A program made the translations under genes and the position numbers. Source: Desulfobacterales bacterium HSG17 (lineage in GTDB: Bacteria > Desulfobacterota > Desulfobacteria > Desulfobacterales > Desulfococcaceae). Taken from it: a stretch of DNA of 20,118 bases. The notes under the pieces were generated by a model. It had not been told where the DNA came from. It did not search any database and saw only the letters and a list, made by a program, of their open reading frames with translations. Positions 1-7,715 of the stretch are shown piece by piece (the stretch's first letter is position 1; each line of letters opens with the position of its first letter). The stretch covers positions 1-20,118 of the forward strand of contig JAUCGD010000046.1 in NCBI GenBank assembly GCA_030377945.1, written 5' to 3'.

Positions 1-2
1 CC

Positions 3-347
3 CCAAGCGAATTGGTGCATCTTGCTGAAAAGACGAAGCTTGAGGAGGGTAAGACAACCTCTTTCAAGCAAGGTAATTATATTGGGAAGCATATCTGGTT
101 TCCGGATTTTGAAATATTTTCCATAAAGGCAAAGTCCGGTGTTCATAAGAAATTCGATCCCAGGTTCCATGGCAATACCGCCGAGGTCTGTGTCGTCTTA
201 TCCGGCAGATTGATTCTTACAGTCGCCGGAGAGTCCAATGAACTCGGGCCGGGGATGGCTTATCGCTTTAAGGCATTACTCGACCATCATTTCGATGTTA
301 TCGAGGCGGCTGAATTCTTATTGATTCATCACAATATTACGGCGTGA
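3..347 (+). CDS. Cupin-fold protein, 5' end outside the window
   Basis: Small single-domain cupin (beta-barrel) protein, at least 111 residues, function unknown. The sequence shows a cupin-like core: a His-Gly-Asn-x-x-Glu stretch followed by V-V-L-S-G-R (motif 1), then a G-P-G-M turn and a paired His in L-L-D-H-H (motif 2). The canonical HxH metal pair of motif 1 is incomplete, so metal binding is uncertain. The frame has no stop between its end and the left edge, and the only starts in view (TTG at 12, GTG at 15) have no Shine-Dalgarno sequence, so the true start probably lies to the left. It could be the C-terminal sensor of an HTH-cupin regulator or a free-standing cupin; nothing here decides. 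It ends 112 bp before the thioesterase on the same strand. Confidence 0.6.
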   Translation, partial: PSELVHLAEKTKLEEGKTTSFKQGNYIGKHIWFPDFEIFSIKAKSGVHKKFDPRFHGNTAEVCVVLSGRLILTVAGESNELGPGMAYRFKALLDHHFDVIEAAEFLLIHHNITA

Positions 348-459
348 ATCAAGTGCAAATCATCCAAACATGCCTTTTGTGGGCGTGCGGGGGCTATGCC
401 ATACACCGTGAAATCTATGATGATTGAAAGTAAAACAACGATTCAAGGACGTATAACAA

Positions 460-978
460 ATGAACGGTAACGCAATGAATAAAGAACCGGAAAGTATGGT
501 CCGGATAAGATTTCAGGACTGTGATCCATTTGGCCATTTGAACAATGCAAAATACATCGACTATTTCATCAACGCCCGTGAAGATCATCTGGCAAATTAT
601 TATCAATTCGATATTTACGAACGGCAAAAACGATTCCAGACTAACTGGGTGATTTTCAAGCACCATCTCGTGTATTTATCACCTTGTTATTTTCGGGAAA
701 ATGTCACCATCAAAACGCATCTTTTGCAGTACTCGAATACTACGTTACTTATGGAAGGCGTCATGACTGATGCAGAACAGAAGCGAATAAAGGCGATAAT
801 ATGGACGGAGTTCAGGTATTTTGATTTGGCAGCCGGAAAACCCGCAAGGCATGATGATGCGCTGATGCGTTTTTGGGATTCCATAGTGATTTCGACTGTA
901 ACTCCAAAGCTAAATTCCGGCGATTTTGATTTACGAGTTAAAGAAATCATGAGACGGCATACGGAACAAACCGCTTAA
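460..978 (+). CDS. Acyl-CoA thioesterase, 4HBT hotdog fold
   Basis: Probable acyl-CoA thioester hydrolase of the 4-hydroxybenzoyl-CoA thioesterase/YbgC type, 172 residues, cytoplasmic, with no signal peptide. The family signature is clear at residues 20-32: D-C-D-P-F-G-H-L-N-N-A-K-Y, with Asp22 as the expected catalytic residue and His26/Asn28 in the usual places. It is followed by the long hotdog helix and then strands running through T-N-W-V-I-F-K-H and I-W-T-E-F-R-Y. The ATG at 460 has AAGGA at 445-449 with a 10-nt spacer; a second in-frame ATG at 475 is less well placed. The substrate cannot be read from sequence; the acyl-CoA dehydrogenase 7 kb away makes acyl-CoA turnover a fair guess. 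The DUF3786 gene follows after 63 bp on the same strand and may be co-transcribed. Confidence 0.85.
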   Translation: MNGNAMNKEPESMVRIRFQDCDPFGHLNNAKYIDYFINAREDHLANYYQFDIYERQKRFQTNWVIFKHHLVYLSPCYFRENVTIKTHLLQYSNTTLLMEGVMTDAEQKRIKAIIWTEFRYFDLAAGKPARHDDALMRFWDSIVISTVTPKLNSGDFDLRVKEIMRRHTEQTA

Positions 979-1041
979 ACCGTGTCTAAACCCAACCATG
1001 ATTTTTTATTCGGTCACTCTAAAAGACGCAGGAGGGGAATG

Positions 1042-1710
1042 ATGAGCAAAAAATCGATCGTGTTTGAAAAGATTTACAAGAATTACTTATCTCAAATAGC
1101 CGTTTTGGATACTCGATCACTGAAGGAGGCGCTATTCATACAGACCGATGGAAACAAGGCCATTATTCCCTTTTTTGGCAAGCCGTATCGCATTTCGAGT
1201 GAAGGCGTTTCAGATTTTTCAGGAAACAAACCGGATCATTCAGTGTGTATTATTCTCTTTAAATATCTTCTCCTATGTCCGCAGGTTGAACCCAGAGGAG
1301 AGAGCGAGTGGGTTGCTTACCGGGATTTTAAAGATGCCGCTCCTTTTGTCGGTGGCTTTGCGACTAACACGGAAAAGGCCATTGCCAAAAATTTTTCCGG
1401 AAGGCTTGATACACTGAAATCCGTTTGCACATCCTTAGCCGGAAATGCCTCGGACATTGACGCGACATACGATTTTGTCATGCAATTTTCAGCCCTTCCA
1501 AAAGTTCCCTTGCTATTACTTTTCAATGATGCTGATGAAGGTTTTCCCGCCCAATGTAAAGTCCTTTTTGAAAGGCGGGCAGCAAAATATTTGGATATGG
1601 AATGTCTGGCAATGGCGGGGATGCTTCTTTCATTGTATTTGAAAAAATCAGGATTGATTCAACCATATGAAAGCGGTGATAACTCTGACGCGCACCCCAG
1701 CACGTTATGA
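1042..1710 (+). CDS. DUF3786 domain protein
   Basis: Hypothetical protein of about 222 residues matching my memory of the DUF3786 family, which is largely found in Desulfobacterota and other anaerobes and has no established function. Recognisable family features in order: an N-terminal Y-x-x-Y-L helix, F-F-G-K-P-Y-R-I, a Y-L-L-L-C-P segment, W-V-A-Y-R-D-F-K-D-A, F-S-A-L-P-K-V-P, and the conserved L-L-F-N-D-A-D-E-x-F-P-A-Q-C-K-V-L-F-E block near residue 170. The start at 1042 is chosen because GGAGG at 1031-1035 leaves a 6-nt spacer. The frame is open back to a GTG at 982, but that start has no ribosome-binding site and would add an arginine-rich tail unlike the family. No membrane segments. 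It lies 63 bp after the thioesterase gene. Confidence 0.85.
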   Translation: MSKKSIVFEKIYKNYLSQIAVLDTRSLKEALFIQTDGNKAIIPFFGKPYRISSEGVSDFSGNKPDHSVCIILFKYLLLCPQVEPRGESEWVAYRDFKDAAPFVGGFATNTEKAIAKNFSGRLDTLKSVCTSLAGNASDIDATYDFVMQFSALPKVPLLLLFNDADEGFPAQCKVLFERRAAKYLDMECLAMAGMLLSLYLKKSGLIQPYESGDNSDAHPSTL

Positions 1711-1899
1711 AGTCAGATGAAAAAATTGAACATTTCTTTCATCACTGAAAAAATTTAAAAAGCTTTAAAATAGTCTTCAGGACAATCGAATTTGAGCGCG
1801 TTAATCCATTAAAAGAAAGGCATTGCAGAGCTTTTGAAGTTGATTTGGGTATGCAGTGGACTTAAGTTTAATATGAACTATCCAAATAGTACTATATCA

Positions 1900-4113
1900 T
1901 CAAGGATTTGCCGTCAGGTGCGAACTTATTCTGAGGCGGCTTGAGAGTTCTCTGGCGATTCCGGCAATGATACCATAACTGATTTCAGGGTGTTTCTGGT
2001 GGAGGATCATTAAGTCCTTAAAGTGCAGTTCGTAGCAGATCAGTTCTCCTTGCGCCAGGACATCGGCAGACCTCGGGCTATGATTAAGGATGGCCATTTC
2101 ACCGATCACGGTGCCAGGACATAAGGTTCTAATCCGTTTTTGAGTTCCGTCATCCAGACCAAGAATAATTCGTGCCCTTCCTTGCATGGCCAGAAAAATC
2201 GAATTGCCCGGTTCTCCCTGGCGGAAGACATATTCCTGGTTCGAATAATTGCGCCGATTAAGATAAGGTTCAATAATTGATACTTGCCCTGGAGCAAGAT
2301 TATCGAAAATCGAGATTTGTTTCAGGGGAATTTCGTTTTCATATCGGCCGTTTCCTATGAACTGGTCAAGGAGTTGTTCTTCAGCCTCATCAAGAGCAAT
2401 ATCCCTATCTTGAAAGCAAAACTGCTGTCTCTGTTCGGCAGTGAGAATATGAAAAAGCTGCCGGTGGTGGTAGGAGTGTTGTCTCTCCTTGAGACCGGCA
2501 AGATAAATCATGACCCCTTGTTGCCTGCATTTGCTAATCAACTGGCTGATCAGCTTGGCGCCGGTGCTGTCAATCTCGCCGACCATGCCAAAGTGAATAA
2601 TGATCCATTGCACTTCCTGCTTTATCAGCTGGTCAACACGTTCTGAAATTTTGTCCGCGGTTCCAAAAAAGAGTGTGCCTTCTAATTCAAGAAGATAAAT
2701 TCTTTTCCCCTGCTCTTCAAGAACCAAGGTTTCCTTTTCAGAACGATAGGTGTTTGAGTGAACATTTTGTGCGGTAAATTCCTGGCGGATAATGGATTTA
2801 CTCATGCGATGAATTAACCAGAAAACCGAAATTAGAGAACCCACACCAAGTGCTTCAAAAATACCGAAAACAAGGAGGACCAGGGTTACGATAAAGACCA
2901 GAATAAGGTTTACTGCCAGGTCAAAATCCCTATTTTTCAAGGATGCTGCAAGTTGCCTGATGATATCCAAACTCCATTTATCAAAGGAGGAAATAGCAAT
3001 CATTATCAGCATACCTGCGAGCACTACCTTGGGTATAAGGGCTACCAGGGGATGAAGTGCCAGCAGAACCATTAAAGGAAACAACCCGCTGGCAATACGA
3101 GAAAGCTGCGTACGGCCACCGAATTTATAATTTGACAAGGTGCTTGCTAAGCTTCCAGCGCCATTGATCCCGCCAAAGAGGCCGCAAAGCATATTGCCGA
3201 CCCCTTGCCCGATTAACTCTTTATTGGAATTATAGCGTTCATTGCTCAGGGTCTCTGCCGCTGTACAGACCAGCATGGAACGAAGTGAGACAATGGCACC
3301 TATGCCCATGGACAGAAGAAAAAGATCTACAAGGAGGGGCCAAAATGTCCTGTCTGATATAATTGAGATAAATTGAGGAGCGTATCGCGGCAGTGGTATT
3401 GTTCCGGGAATGGCACCGAGCACAGGTCCCAAGTGCCCTTGTAATCCAACGTTTGCCAGCGCATAATAACATGCGACCCCGCAAGCGATTCCGTATACAG
3501 GTGTCGGAATGGATTTATTCAATTTAGGCCCAAACCATATGGCAAGGCAAACAACCAGACCCACGAGAAGAGTCAGGGGCTGCATTGAGTCAATATGAAA
3601 AACAAGTTCAGTTAGTGGGATATTCTTGTCTAATCCGAAGAAAGTGTTGATCTGGGTAAGTATGATTATAATGGCAGTGCCGTTGATAAGACCGGCCAGG
3701 ACCGGATACGGGATGTATTTTGCAAAATCACCAACTTTTAAAAGGCCGAAAAAGATTTGCAGGGCGCCGCTCATAAACACGGTGAGAAAGAGAAATCCAA
3801 CCGCCAGCATAGCGCTCTCCGGGCCACCTATTCCCCCAAGCCTGTTGATAATTAGATCAAGAGCACCCAGGAGCATGATCGCTGACAGGGAAAAAGGTGC
3901 GTTATTCATGAACGGCAATCCGCCTATGGGTGCAGCCCCGATATTGGAGACTGCAGACGATATCACACCAGCCACAATACCGATGGGAAGGTATTCCGGG
4001 CCCAATGGAGAAAAGACAAGCGCACCTAAGGCAATTGCCCTGGGTAAAGGAATGAGACCGGCCGTAAAACCTCCGGACAGGTCTCCTTTTATATTAGTGA
4101 ACAATCGTTTCAT
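1900..4113 (-). CDS. SulP-type anion transporter with STAS and cNMP-binding domains
   Basis: Inner-membrane anion transporter of the SulP/SLC26 family, 737 residues, with two cytoplasmic regulatory domains. Residues 1 to about 430 are the hydrophobic SulP core, starting with the typical D-L-S-G-G-F-T-A-G-L-I-P-L-P. A STAS domain follows at about 460-585 and carries G-E-I-D-S-T-G-A-K-L. A cyclic-nucleotide-binding domain fills about 595-730, with a phosphate-binding cassette I-G-E-M-A-I-L-N-H-S-P-R-S-A-D-V that keeps the Glu and Arg expected for cNMP contact. SulP members move sulfate, bicarbonate or other anions; sulfate uptake would suit a sulfate reducer, but the substrate is not visible here. 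The C-terminal domain suggests gating by cAMP, cGMP or a related nucleotide. It is divergent from the CBS-ACT gene. Upstream on this strand, a TTGACA box (complement of 4148-4153) lies 18 nt from TATATG (complement of 4124-4129), only a few bases before the ATG, so that pair may not be the real promoter. Confidence 0.9.
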   Translation of the reverse strand: MKRLFTNIKGDLSGGFTAGLIPLPRAIALGALVFSPLGPEYLPIGIVAGVISSAVSNIGAAPIGGLPFMNNAPFSLSAIMLLGALDLIINRLGGIGGPESAMLAVGFLFLTVFMSGALQIFFGLLKVGDFAKYIPYPVLAGLINGTAIIIILTQINTFFGLDKNIPLTELVFHIDSMQPLTLLVGLVVCLAIWFGPKLNKSIPTPVYGIACGVACYYALANVGLQGHLGPVLGAIPGTIPLPRYAPQFISIISDRTFWPLLVDLFLLSMGIGAIVSLRSMLVCTAAETLSNERYNSNKELIGQGVGNMLCGLFGGINGAGSLASTLSNYKFGGRTQLSRIASGLFPLMVLLALHPLVALIPKVVLAGMLIMIAISSFDKWSLDIIRQLAASLKNRDFDLAVNLILVFIVTLVLLVFGIFEALGVGSLISVFWLIHRMSKSIIRQEFTAQNVHSNTYRSEKETLVLEEQGKRIYLLELEGTLFFGTADKISERVDQLIKQEVQWIIIHFGMVGEIDSTGAKLISQLISKCRQQGVMIYLAGLKERQHSYHHRQLFHILTAEQRQQFCFQDRDIALDEAEEQLLDQFIGNGRYENEIPLKQISIFDNLAPGQVSIIEPYLNRRNYSNQEYVFRQGEPGNSIFLAMQGRARIILGLDDGTQKRIRTLCPGTVIGEMAILNHSPRSADVLAQGELICYELHFKDLMILHQKHPEISYGIIAGIARELSSRLRISSHLTANP

Positions 4114-4220
4114 AAGGTGCTCTCATATAGGATAACAGCTTGTTTTTTGTCAAGAAGAGTGGGATTTGAAACTGGTAAACCACATGTTGGCTATGACTGA
4201 TAATGTTTCCATTATAAGGA

Positions 4221-4247
4221 GTGTCAACGGAGACTTTTTCTTGACAC
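4221..4247. promoter_or_regulatory. Inverted repeat over the -35 box (candidate operator)
   Basis: GTGTCAA at 4221-4227 and its exact complement TTGACAC at 4241-4247 form a 7-bp inverted repeat with 13 bp between the arms. Arm centres are 20 bp apart, close to two helical turns, as expected for a dimeric regulator. The right arm contains the -35 hexamer of the promoter below, so a bound protein would block it. This is a sequence pattern only; the regulator is unknown, and part of the symmetry is simply the TTGACA hexamer. Confidence 0.35.
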
Positions 4248-4270
4248 GTTTTGATCTCATTACGTATTAT
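4241..4270 (+). promoter_or_regulatory. Sigma70-type promoter for the CBS-ACT gene
   Basis: A perfect TTGACA at 4241-4246 is followed after 18 bp by TATTAT at 4265-4270 (5 of 6 consensus bases). A start of transcription near 4277 would give a short leader of about 35 nt before the preferred ATG at 4312. The surrounding DNA is AT-rich. Confidence 0.6.
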
Positions 4271-4311
4271 ATCCGTATTTTACTATATAACAGATGGAAA
4301 GGAAGATGCCT

Positions 4312-4986
4312 ATGTACGTCGGCCAAGTAATGCATACGGAACTGGTCACCACTGTGGAGCATACATCTTTGATCAAAGCCAAGGAAATGATCGAGGCTCA
4401 CGATATTAACCATTTGCTGGTCGTGGATCAGAAAGGGAAACTGGTGGGGCTTGTTTCCGACCGCGATCTCAAAAAACATTGGGCTTCTTCAGCCACAACA
4501 TTGGCTAAAAACGAACTCAACTACGTGTTGGATAAGATAACAGTGGACATGATTATGTCCCGTCAAGTAAAAAGTGTGACCCCGGCAACCACCATTGAAA
4601 GGGCGGCGGATTTCATGCAAGTGCATCGTATCAGTGCCTTACCGGTGTTGAGGGACAGCCAATTGGCTGGTATCATCACGCGTACCGATGTCATGCGCGT
4701 ATTGCTGGATTCTATAGGATTGGCCGACGACAGCTCTCGTTTGACCATCCTAGTGGCGGACCGCATCGGCGCCTTGGCTGAAATAACGCAACTATTAAAA
4801 AACAACCAGATCAACATCCACAGTTTGATCTGCTGGCCGGAAAAAGATCACACCGGTATTTTTCACGTCATTATACGGGTGGCAGCCGAATACAGCCAGA
4901 CGGCCGTTAAAGTCCTTCAGGAGGGTGGATTTTCCGTATTGACGGAATTCGTGGAGGATTTGTCGCCCTATTTACCCAAAACCTGA
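4312..4986 (+). CDS. CBS-CBS-ACT sensor protein (AcuB-like)
   Basis: Cytoplasmic ligand-sensing protein of about 224 residues. Two CBS motifs form a Bateman pair: the first at about 1-55 (V-M-H-T-E-L-V-T-T ... L-L-V-V-D-Q-K-G-K-L-V-G-L-V-S-D-R-D-L), the second at about 75-130 (I-M-S-R-Q-V-K-S-V-T-P ... I-S-A-L-P-V-L ... G-I-I-T-R-T-D-V). An ACT domain follows at about 143-210 (L-T-I-L-V-A-D-R-I-G-A-L-A-E-I). Bateman pairs typically bind adenine nucleotides and ACT domains bind amino acids, so the protein probably integrates energy and metabolite signals. The layout matches AcuB-type proteins, some of which sit beside acetyl-CoA enzymes; that link is not shown here. The ATG at 4312 is preferred because AAAGGAAG at 4298-4305 gives a 6-nt spacer; in-frame ATGs at 4294 and 4306 lack a usable site. 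The promoter and operator-like repeat are just upstream. Confidence 0.88.
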   Translation: MYVGQVMHTELVTTVEHTSLIKAKEMIEAHDINHLLVVDQKGKLVGLVSDRDLKKHWASSATTLAKNELNYVLDKITVDMIMSRQVKSVTPATTIERAADFMQVHRISALPVLRDSQLAGIITRTDVMRVLLDSIGLADDSSRLTILVADRIGALAEITQLLKNNQINIHSLICWPEKDHTGIFHVIIRVAAEYSQTAVKVLQEGGFSVLTEFVEDLSPYLPKT

Positions 4987-5046
4987 TTATTAAAGAAAAC
5001 CTCCTGTAATAGTATTTGTTCAAAAATGATCATGTGGGGGTTGAGT

Positions 5047-6066
5047 ATGCATTTTCGGTATTTATTATCTCTTTTGAAAACCATTCGCATGCCGGGGTTC
5101 TTGCCCGTCATGAAGGATCTGATTCCTTTTTTACGGATGCATTTTCTACATGCGGCTTTTGAAGCCGGTTTATTGCAGGCTTTGGAAACCCCGCGCACCA
5201 AAGACGAGCTCATCTGTAGACTATCGGTCCAGCGCCCGGAGATCCTGGAAGCTCTTTTGGATATGGGGCTGGCAATCAAAGAACTCCGATTGAAAAGTAA
5301 TTTATATGGGTTACGGGGAAAACGCTCGAAAATATTGGCATCACCGGCCAATGATGCCCTGGCTGCCATGATTCAGGGCAATGTGACCTATTATAACCAG
5401 TCCTATCGTTATTTGGCCGAGCGAATGCAAGGCGCGCCCCTGGGCAATAACCTGGGAGAGATCGGCGCCCTCGTGGCCCGTTTTGCCAGAGTCGGTGAAC
5501 CCATTTTGGATAGCTTTATCAAGTCTCTGGTTTCTCCCAGTGGTGTTTTTAAGGTCTTGGATGTGGGTTGCGGAAGTGGTTTTGTCTTGAAAACTGCCGC
5601 CGGTGTCAATGGGGCGGTCACCGGTATCGGTGTTGATATGGACGATCAGGTGGTGGTTCAGGCCAAGGACAATATCATTCAATGGGGCCTGGAAAAGCGT
5701 TTTGAGATTTTAAGCGGCGATGTTCGATCCCACAAAGAGGTCCTAAGCGGTGGTTTTGATCTGATTACGATTTTTAATCTGGTTTACTACCTGCCTGAAG
5801 AAGAACGCTCCGCTTTTTTTACTTATTTACATGGGTTACTTGCCGTTGGTGGTTGCCTGGCCGTGGTCAATAATTTTAGAAGCCAGGGCAAGGATGTCAT
5901 GGCGGCGAACCTGAATCTTGTGAATGCATCCTTAAGTCAGCTAACGGTTTTACCGGATCTGGCCGTCCTCGAACAGCAATTGGCAGACTGCGGATTTAAA
6001 CGCGTTCGTACCACCCGGTTCATTCCCAAAAGCGAATTTTACGGGATCGCCGCCCATCAGGAGTGA
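5047..6066 (+). CDS. Class I SAM-dependent methyltransferase
   Basis: Predicted S-adenosylmethionine-dependent methyltransferase of about 339 residues. The N-terminal part looks like the winged-helix/dimerisation region of small-molecule O-methyltransferases (helices around A-F-E-A-G-L-L-Q-A-L-E, then T-K-D-E-L-I-C-R-L). The Rossmann domain begins near residue 168 with motif I D-V-G-C-G-S-G at 172-178, then G-I-G-V-D-M-D as the acidic motif II, and F-D-L-I-T-I-F-N-L-V-Y-Y-L as the motif IV region. The substrate is unknown. The start at 5047 is chosen for the G-rich stretch at 5036-5040 with a 6-nt spacer; an in-frame ATG at 5026 is an alternative. It follows the CBS-ACT gene by 60 bp on the same strand with no terminator seen between them, so co-transcription is likely. 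It converges on the hydrolase gene. Confidence 0.85.
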   Translation: MHFRYLLSLLKTIRMPGFLPVMKDLIPFLRMHFLHAAFEAGLLQALETPRTKDELICRLSVQRPEILEALLDMGLAIKELRLKSNLYGLRGKRSKILASPANDALAAMIQGNVTYYNQSYRYLAERMQGAPLGNNLGEIGALVARFARVGEPILDSFIKSLVSPSGVFKVLDVGCGSGFVLKTAAGVNGAVTGIGVDMDDQVVVQAKDNIIQWGLEKRFEILSGDVRSHKEVLSGGFDLITIFNLVYYLPEEERSAFFTYLHGLLAVGGCLAVVNNFRSQGKDVMAANLNLVNASLSQLTVLPDLAVLEQQLADCGFKRVRTTRFIPKSEFYGIAAHQE

Positions 6067-6159
6067 TGGCTATCGTAGAACATCATAAATTGTCTTGGCC
6101 GTCATTACGCGTCTCTTTATTGACATTTTTCCTACTTAATAAAATGGTATTTGAAGGGG

Positions 6160-6189
6160 GCAGGGCTGGATTATGGAATCCCGCCCTGC
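6160..6189. terminator. Hairpin between convergent genes
   Basis: GCAGGGC (6160-6166) pairs with GCCCTGC (6183-6189), and inside it GGATT (6168-6172) pairs with AATCC (6177-6181), leaving a 4-nt loop and one 1x1 mismatch. This 12-bp stem straddles the stop codon of the minus-strand hydrolase and lies about 95 bp after the methyltransferase stop, so it could end transcription from both sides. There is no strong T-run on either strand, so intrinsic termination is uncertain. Confidence 0.45.
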
Positions 6190-7187
6190 GTAGCAGGTTG
6201 AAACAGCAGTGTCCGGCCCTTTTGAACAAGAGTGATTTCCCGTTGCTGAAGCAGATGTTTCAGGGTGATCACAATCCAGCCGCCGAGCAGCGCCCGTTGC
6301 AACGATTTACCTGGAAAAAAGCTTTGGTATAATGTATCGAACGATACCCCCTGTGGACCTCCCGCCAGAACAAATTGCAGTACTTTAGCCGTTCGTTTAT
6401 TGAGATGCTCAATGGTTGCCGTCAGCCGCGGGCGGGGATCGGTAATGGGGCTGCCGTGAGCCGGCAGAATTAGTTTCAGACCCGGCAGTTGCCGGATGTA
6501 CGTCAGGCTTTGAAGGTATTTGTCCAAATCTGATTTCATGGGTCCCATCCATGTGGTTGTGCCTCGGAAAACAAGGTCTCCGCCAAGCAGAATACCCGTC
6601 TCCCGGTTGAACAAGGCAATATCATCATCACAGTGTCCTGGCACCGGCAGGACTTCCCAGTTTCGTCCATTGACCCGGAGCAGTTGATGGTGGCTGACGC
6701 GGGTGATCCTGCCTGAAACAAAGCGGATTCTGAGCAGAGCTATGCAGAAAGCGTTGAGGCAATGGTTACGGATGCAGCGCCATGGGTCAGAGCCAACCGT
6801 CATTTGAGCATCAAACAGCTGGAGATCTCCCCAATAAAAATGTCTGTAATTCTGCTTGATACTGATTTTTAATGCCTGGCGTTCAGTGGCCAGGATCTCC
6901 AGGCCTAGCTGATGCTTTAAATGGGCCAATCCGGAAAAATGATCCCAGTGACCATGACTGGTCATTGCCCTGGTAACCGTGCAAGGATGCCCCCGCGTTT
7001 CGCAGCGGTCCGCTATCCGGGTGATGGCGTTGACAAGGGAATTGCCCGCCCGTTGACTGCCGAATCCCGAATCAAATACCAGTCCGTCCTCTCCGGCAAG
7101 CAGATAAATGTTGACTAAAAACTTAAACCTGCTGAGGGTTTGGCGAATTCTGAAAATCCCCGGAGCCACTTCCTGAATTGAATTCAT
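6171..7187 (-). CDS. Metallo-beta-lactamase-fold hydrolase
   Basis: Predicted metal-dependent hydrolase of 338 residues, cytoplasmic, in the broad glyoxalase II/MBL superfamily. The metal-binding set is complete: H-G-H-W-D-H at 78-83, His185 in P-V-P-G-H-C-D, Asp204 in L-G-G-D-L-V-F, and His244 in L-P-A-H-G-S. The C-terminal 80 or so residues resemble the helical/winged-helix tail found in LACTB2-like and related MBL proteins (K-R-T-A-K-V-L-Q-F-V ... K-H-L-L-Q-Q). The substrate could be a thioester, lactone or phosphodiester; sequence alone does not say. There is an insert at about 130-165 between metal motifs with several Cys and Arg residues. The start is the ATG at 7187; the upstream site is weak (an AGG about 10 nt before). 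No gene partner on the same strand. Confidence 0.88.
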   Translation of the reverse strand: MNSIQEVAPGIFRIRQTLSRFKFLVNIYLLAGEDGLVFDSGFGSQRAGNSLVNAITRIADRCETRGHPCTVTRAMTSHGHWDHFSGLAHLKHQLGLEILATERQALKISIKQNYRHFYWGDLQLFDAQMTVGSDPWRCIRNHCLNAFCIALLRIRFVSGRITRVSHHQLLRVNGRNWEVLPVPGHCDDDIALFNRETGILLGGDLVFRGTTTWMGPMKSDLDKYLQSLTYIRQLPGLKLILPAHGSPITDPRPRLTATIEHLNKRTAKVLQFVLAGGPQGVSFDTLYQSFFPGKSLQRALLGGWIVITLKHLLQQREITLVQKGRTLLFQPATQGGIP

Positions 7188-7715
7188 TCGTCATTACCTG
7201 TTGAGCATCACTATACGCGTTTAAACTAAAATATTAGTCGCTAATTCCATTCTCAAATTCCAGCCATGTCCGCCCATCAAAAAAACCGTAGCTAAGTAAT
7301 GGAAACAAGCCTCTAAGTCCATATCTATTTGCGGTCGGCACTTTTACGCCAACTCTTATGCGCCCAATTTCTAAAATCCGTAAACTAAGGACGTTCCCAT
7401 TTTATACGCAAGCGGCATAGCCGTCTCTAAGTCTGGGAATACTTTTATATACAATTCCACATGGCCTAAGTTACCGGCGAATTGAAAGGCCGTACTTTAT
7501 ATTTTTGTGAGACAAACGCAACAAAGGAATTGCACTTCTGTTATTCAATCCAAATTTTGAAGCCATTCATTGGTAGATATTTGATAAAATACGATAGTTA
7601 TTTTAACTCAATAGATTGGATATGACGTGTTGACTTTCCAAGGCAATTGTCTTAGGAAGAAAATTCTTTTTTGGGACACCTTAAGCAAAAAAAAATAAAG
7701 AAAGGACTGGTACTT
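7188..7715. other. Non-coding region with phased CTAAG pentamers
   Basis: A stretch of 528 bp between divergent genes with no convincing reading frame on either strand. It should hold the promoters of the hydrolase (-) and the acyl-CoA dehydrogenase (+), but no clear -35/-10 pair stands out. The pentamer CTAAG occurs five times within about 180 bp (7292, 7313, 7385, 7427, 7466), with gaps of 21, 72, 42 and 39 bp, roughly whole helical turns. It may be a decayed mobile or REP-like sequence, or a regulator-binding array; neither is shown. The last 100 bp before 7716 are AT-rich. Confidence 0.4.

Noticed and set aside
1716..1743. GATGAAA/TTTCATC 7-bp inverted repeat after the DUF3786 stop
   Set aside because: AT-rich, 14-nt loop and no T-run, so it is too weak to call a terminator.
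3626..4135. 169-codon plus-strand frame opposite the SulP gene
   Set aside because: It is the antisense of the SulP membrane core, rich in Pro/Ala/Arg as expected for a shadow of hydrophobic codons, with no ribosome-binding site.
6063..6332. Plus-strand 89-codon frame starting inside the methyltransferase stop region
   Set aside because: Most of it runs antisense through the metallo-beta-lactamase gene, which has a full set of active-site motifs. It starts at a GTG overlapping the previous stop with no ribosome-binding site and has no recognisable domain.
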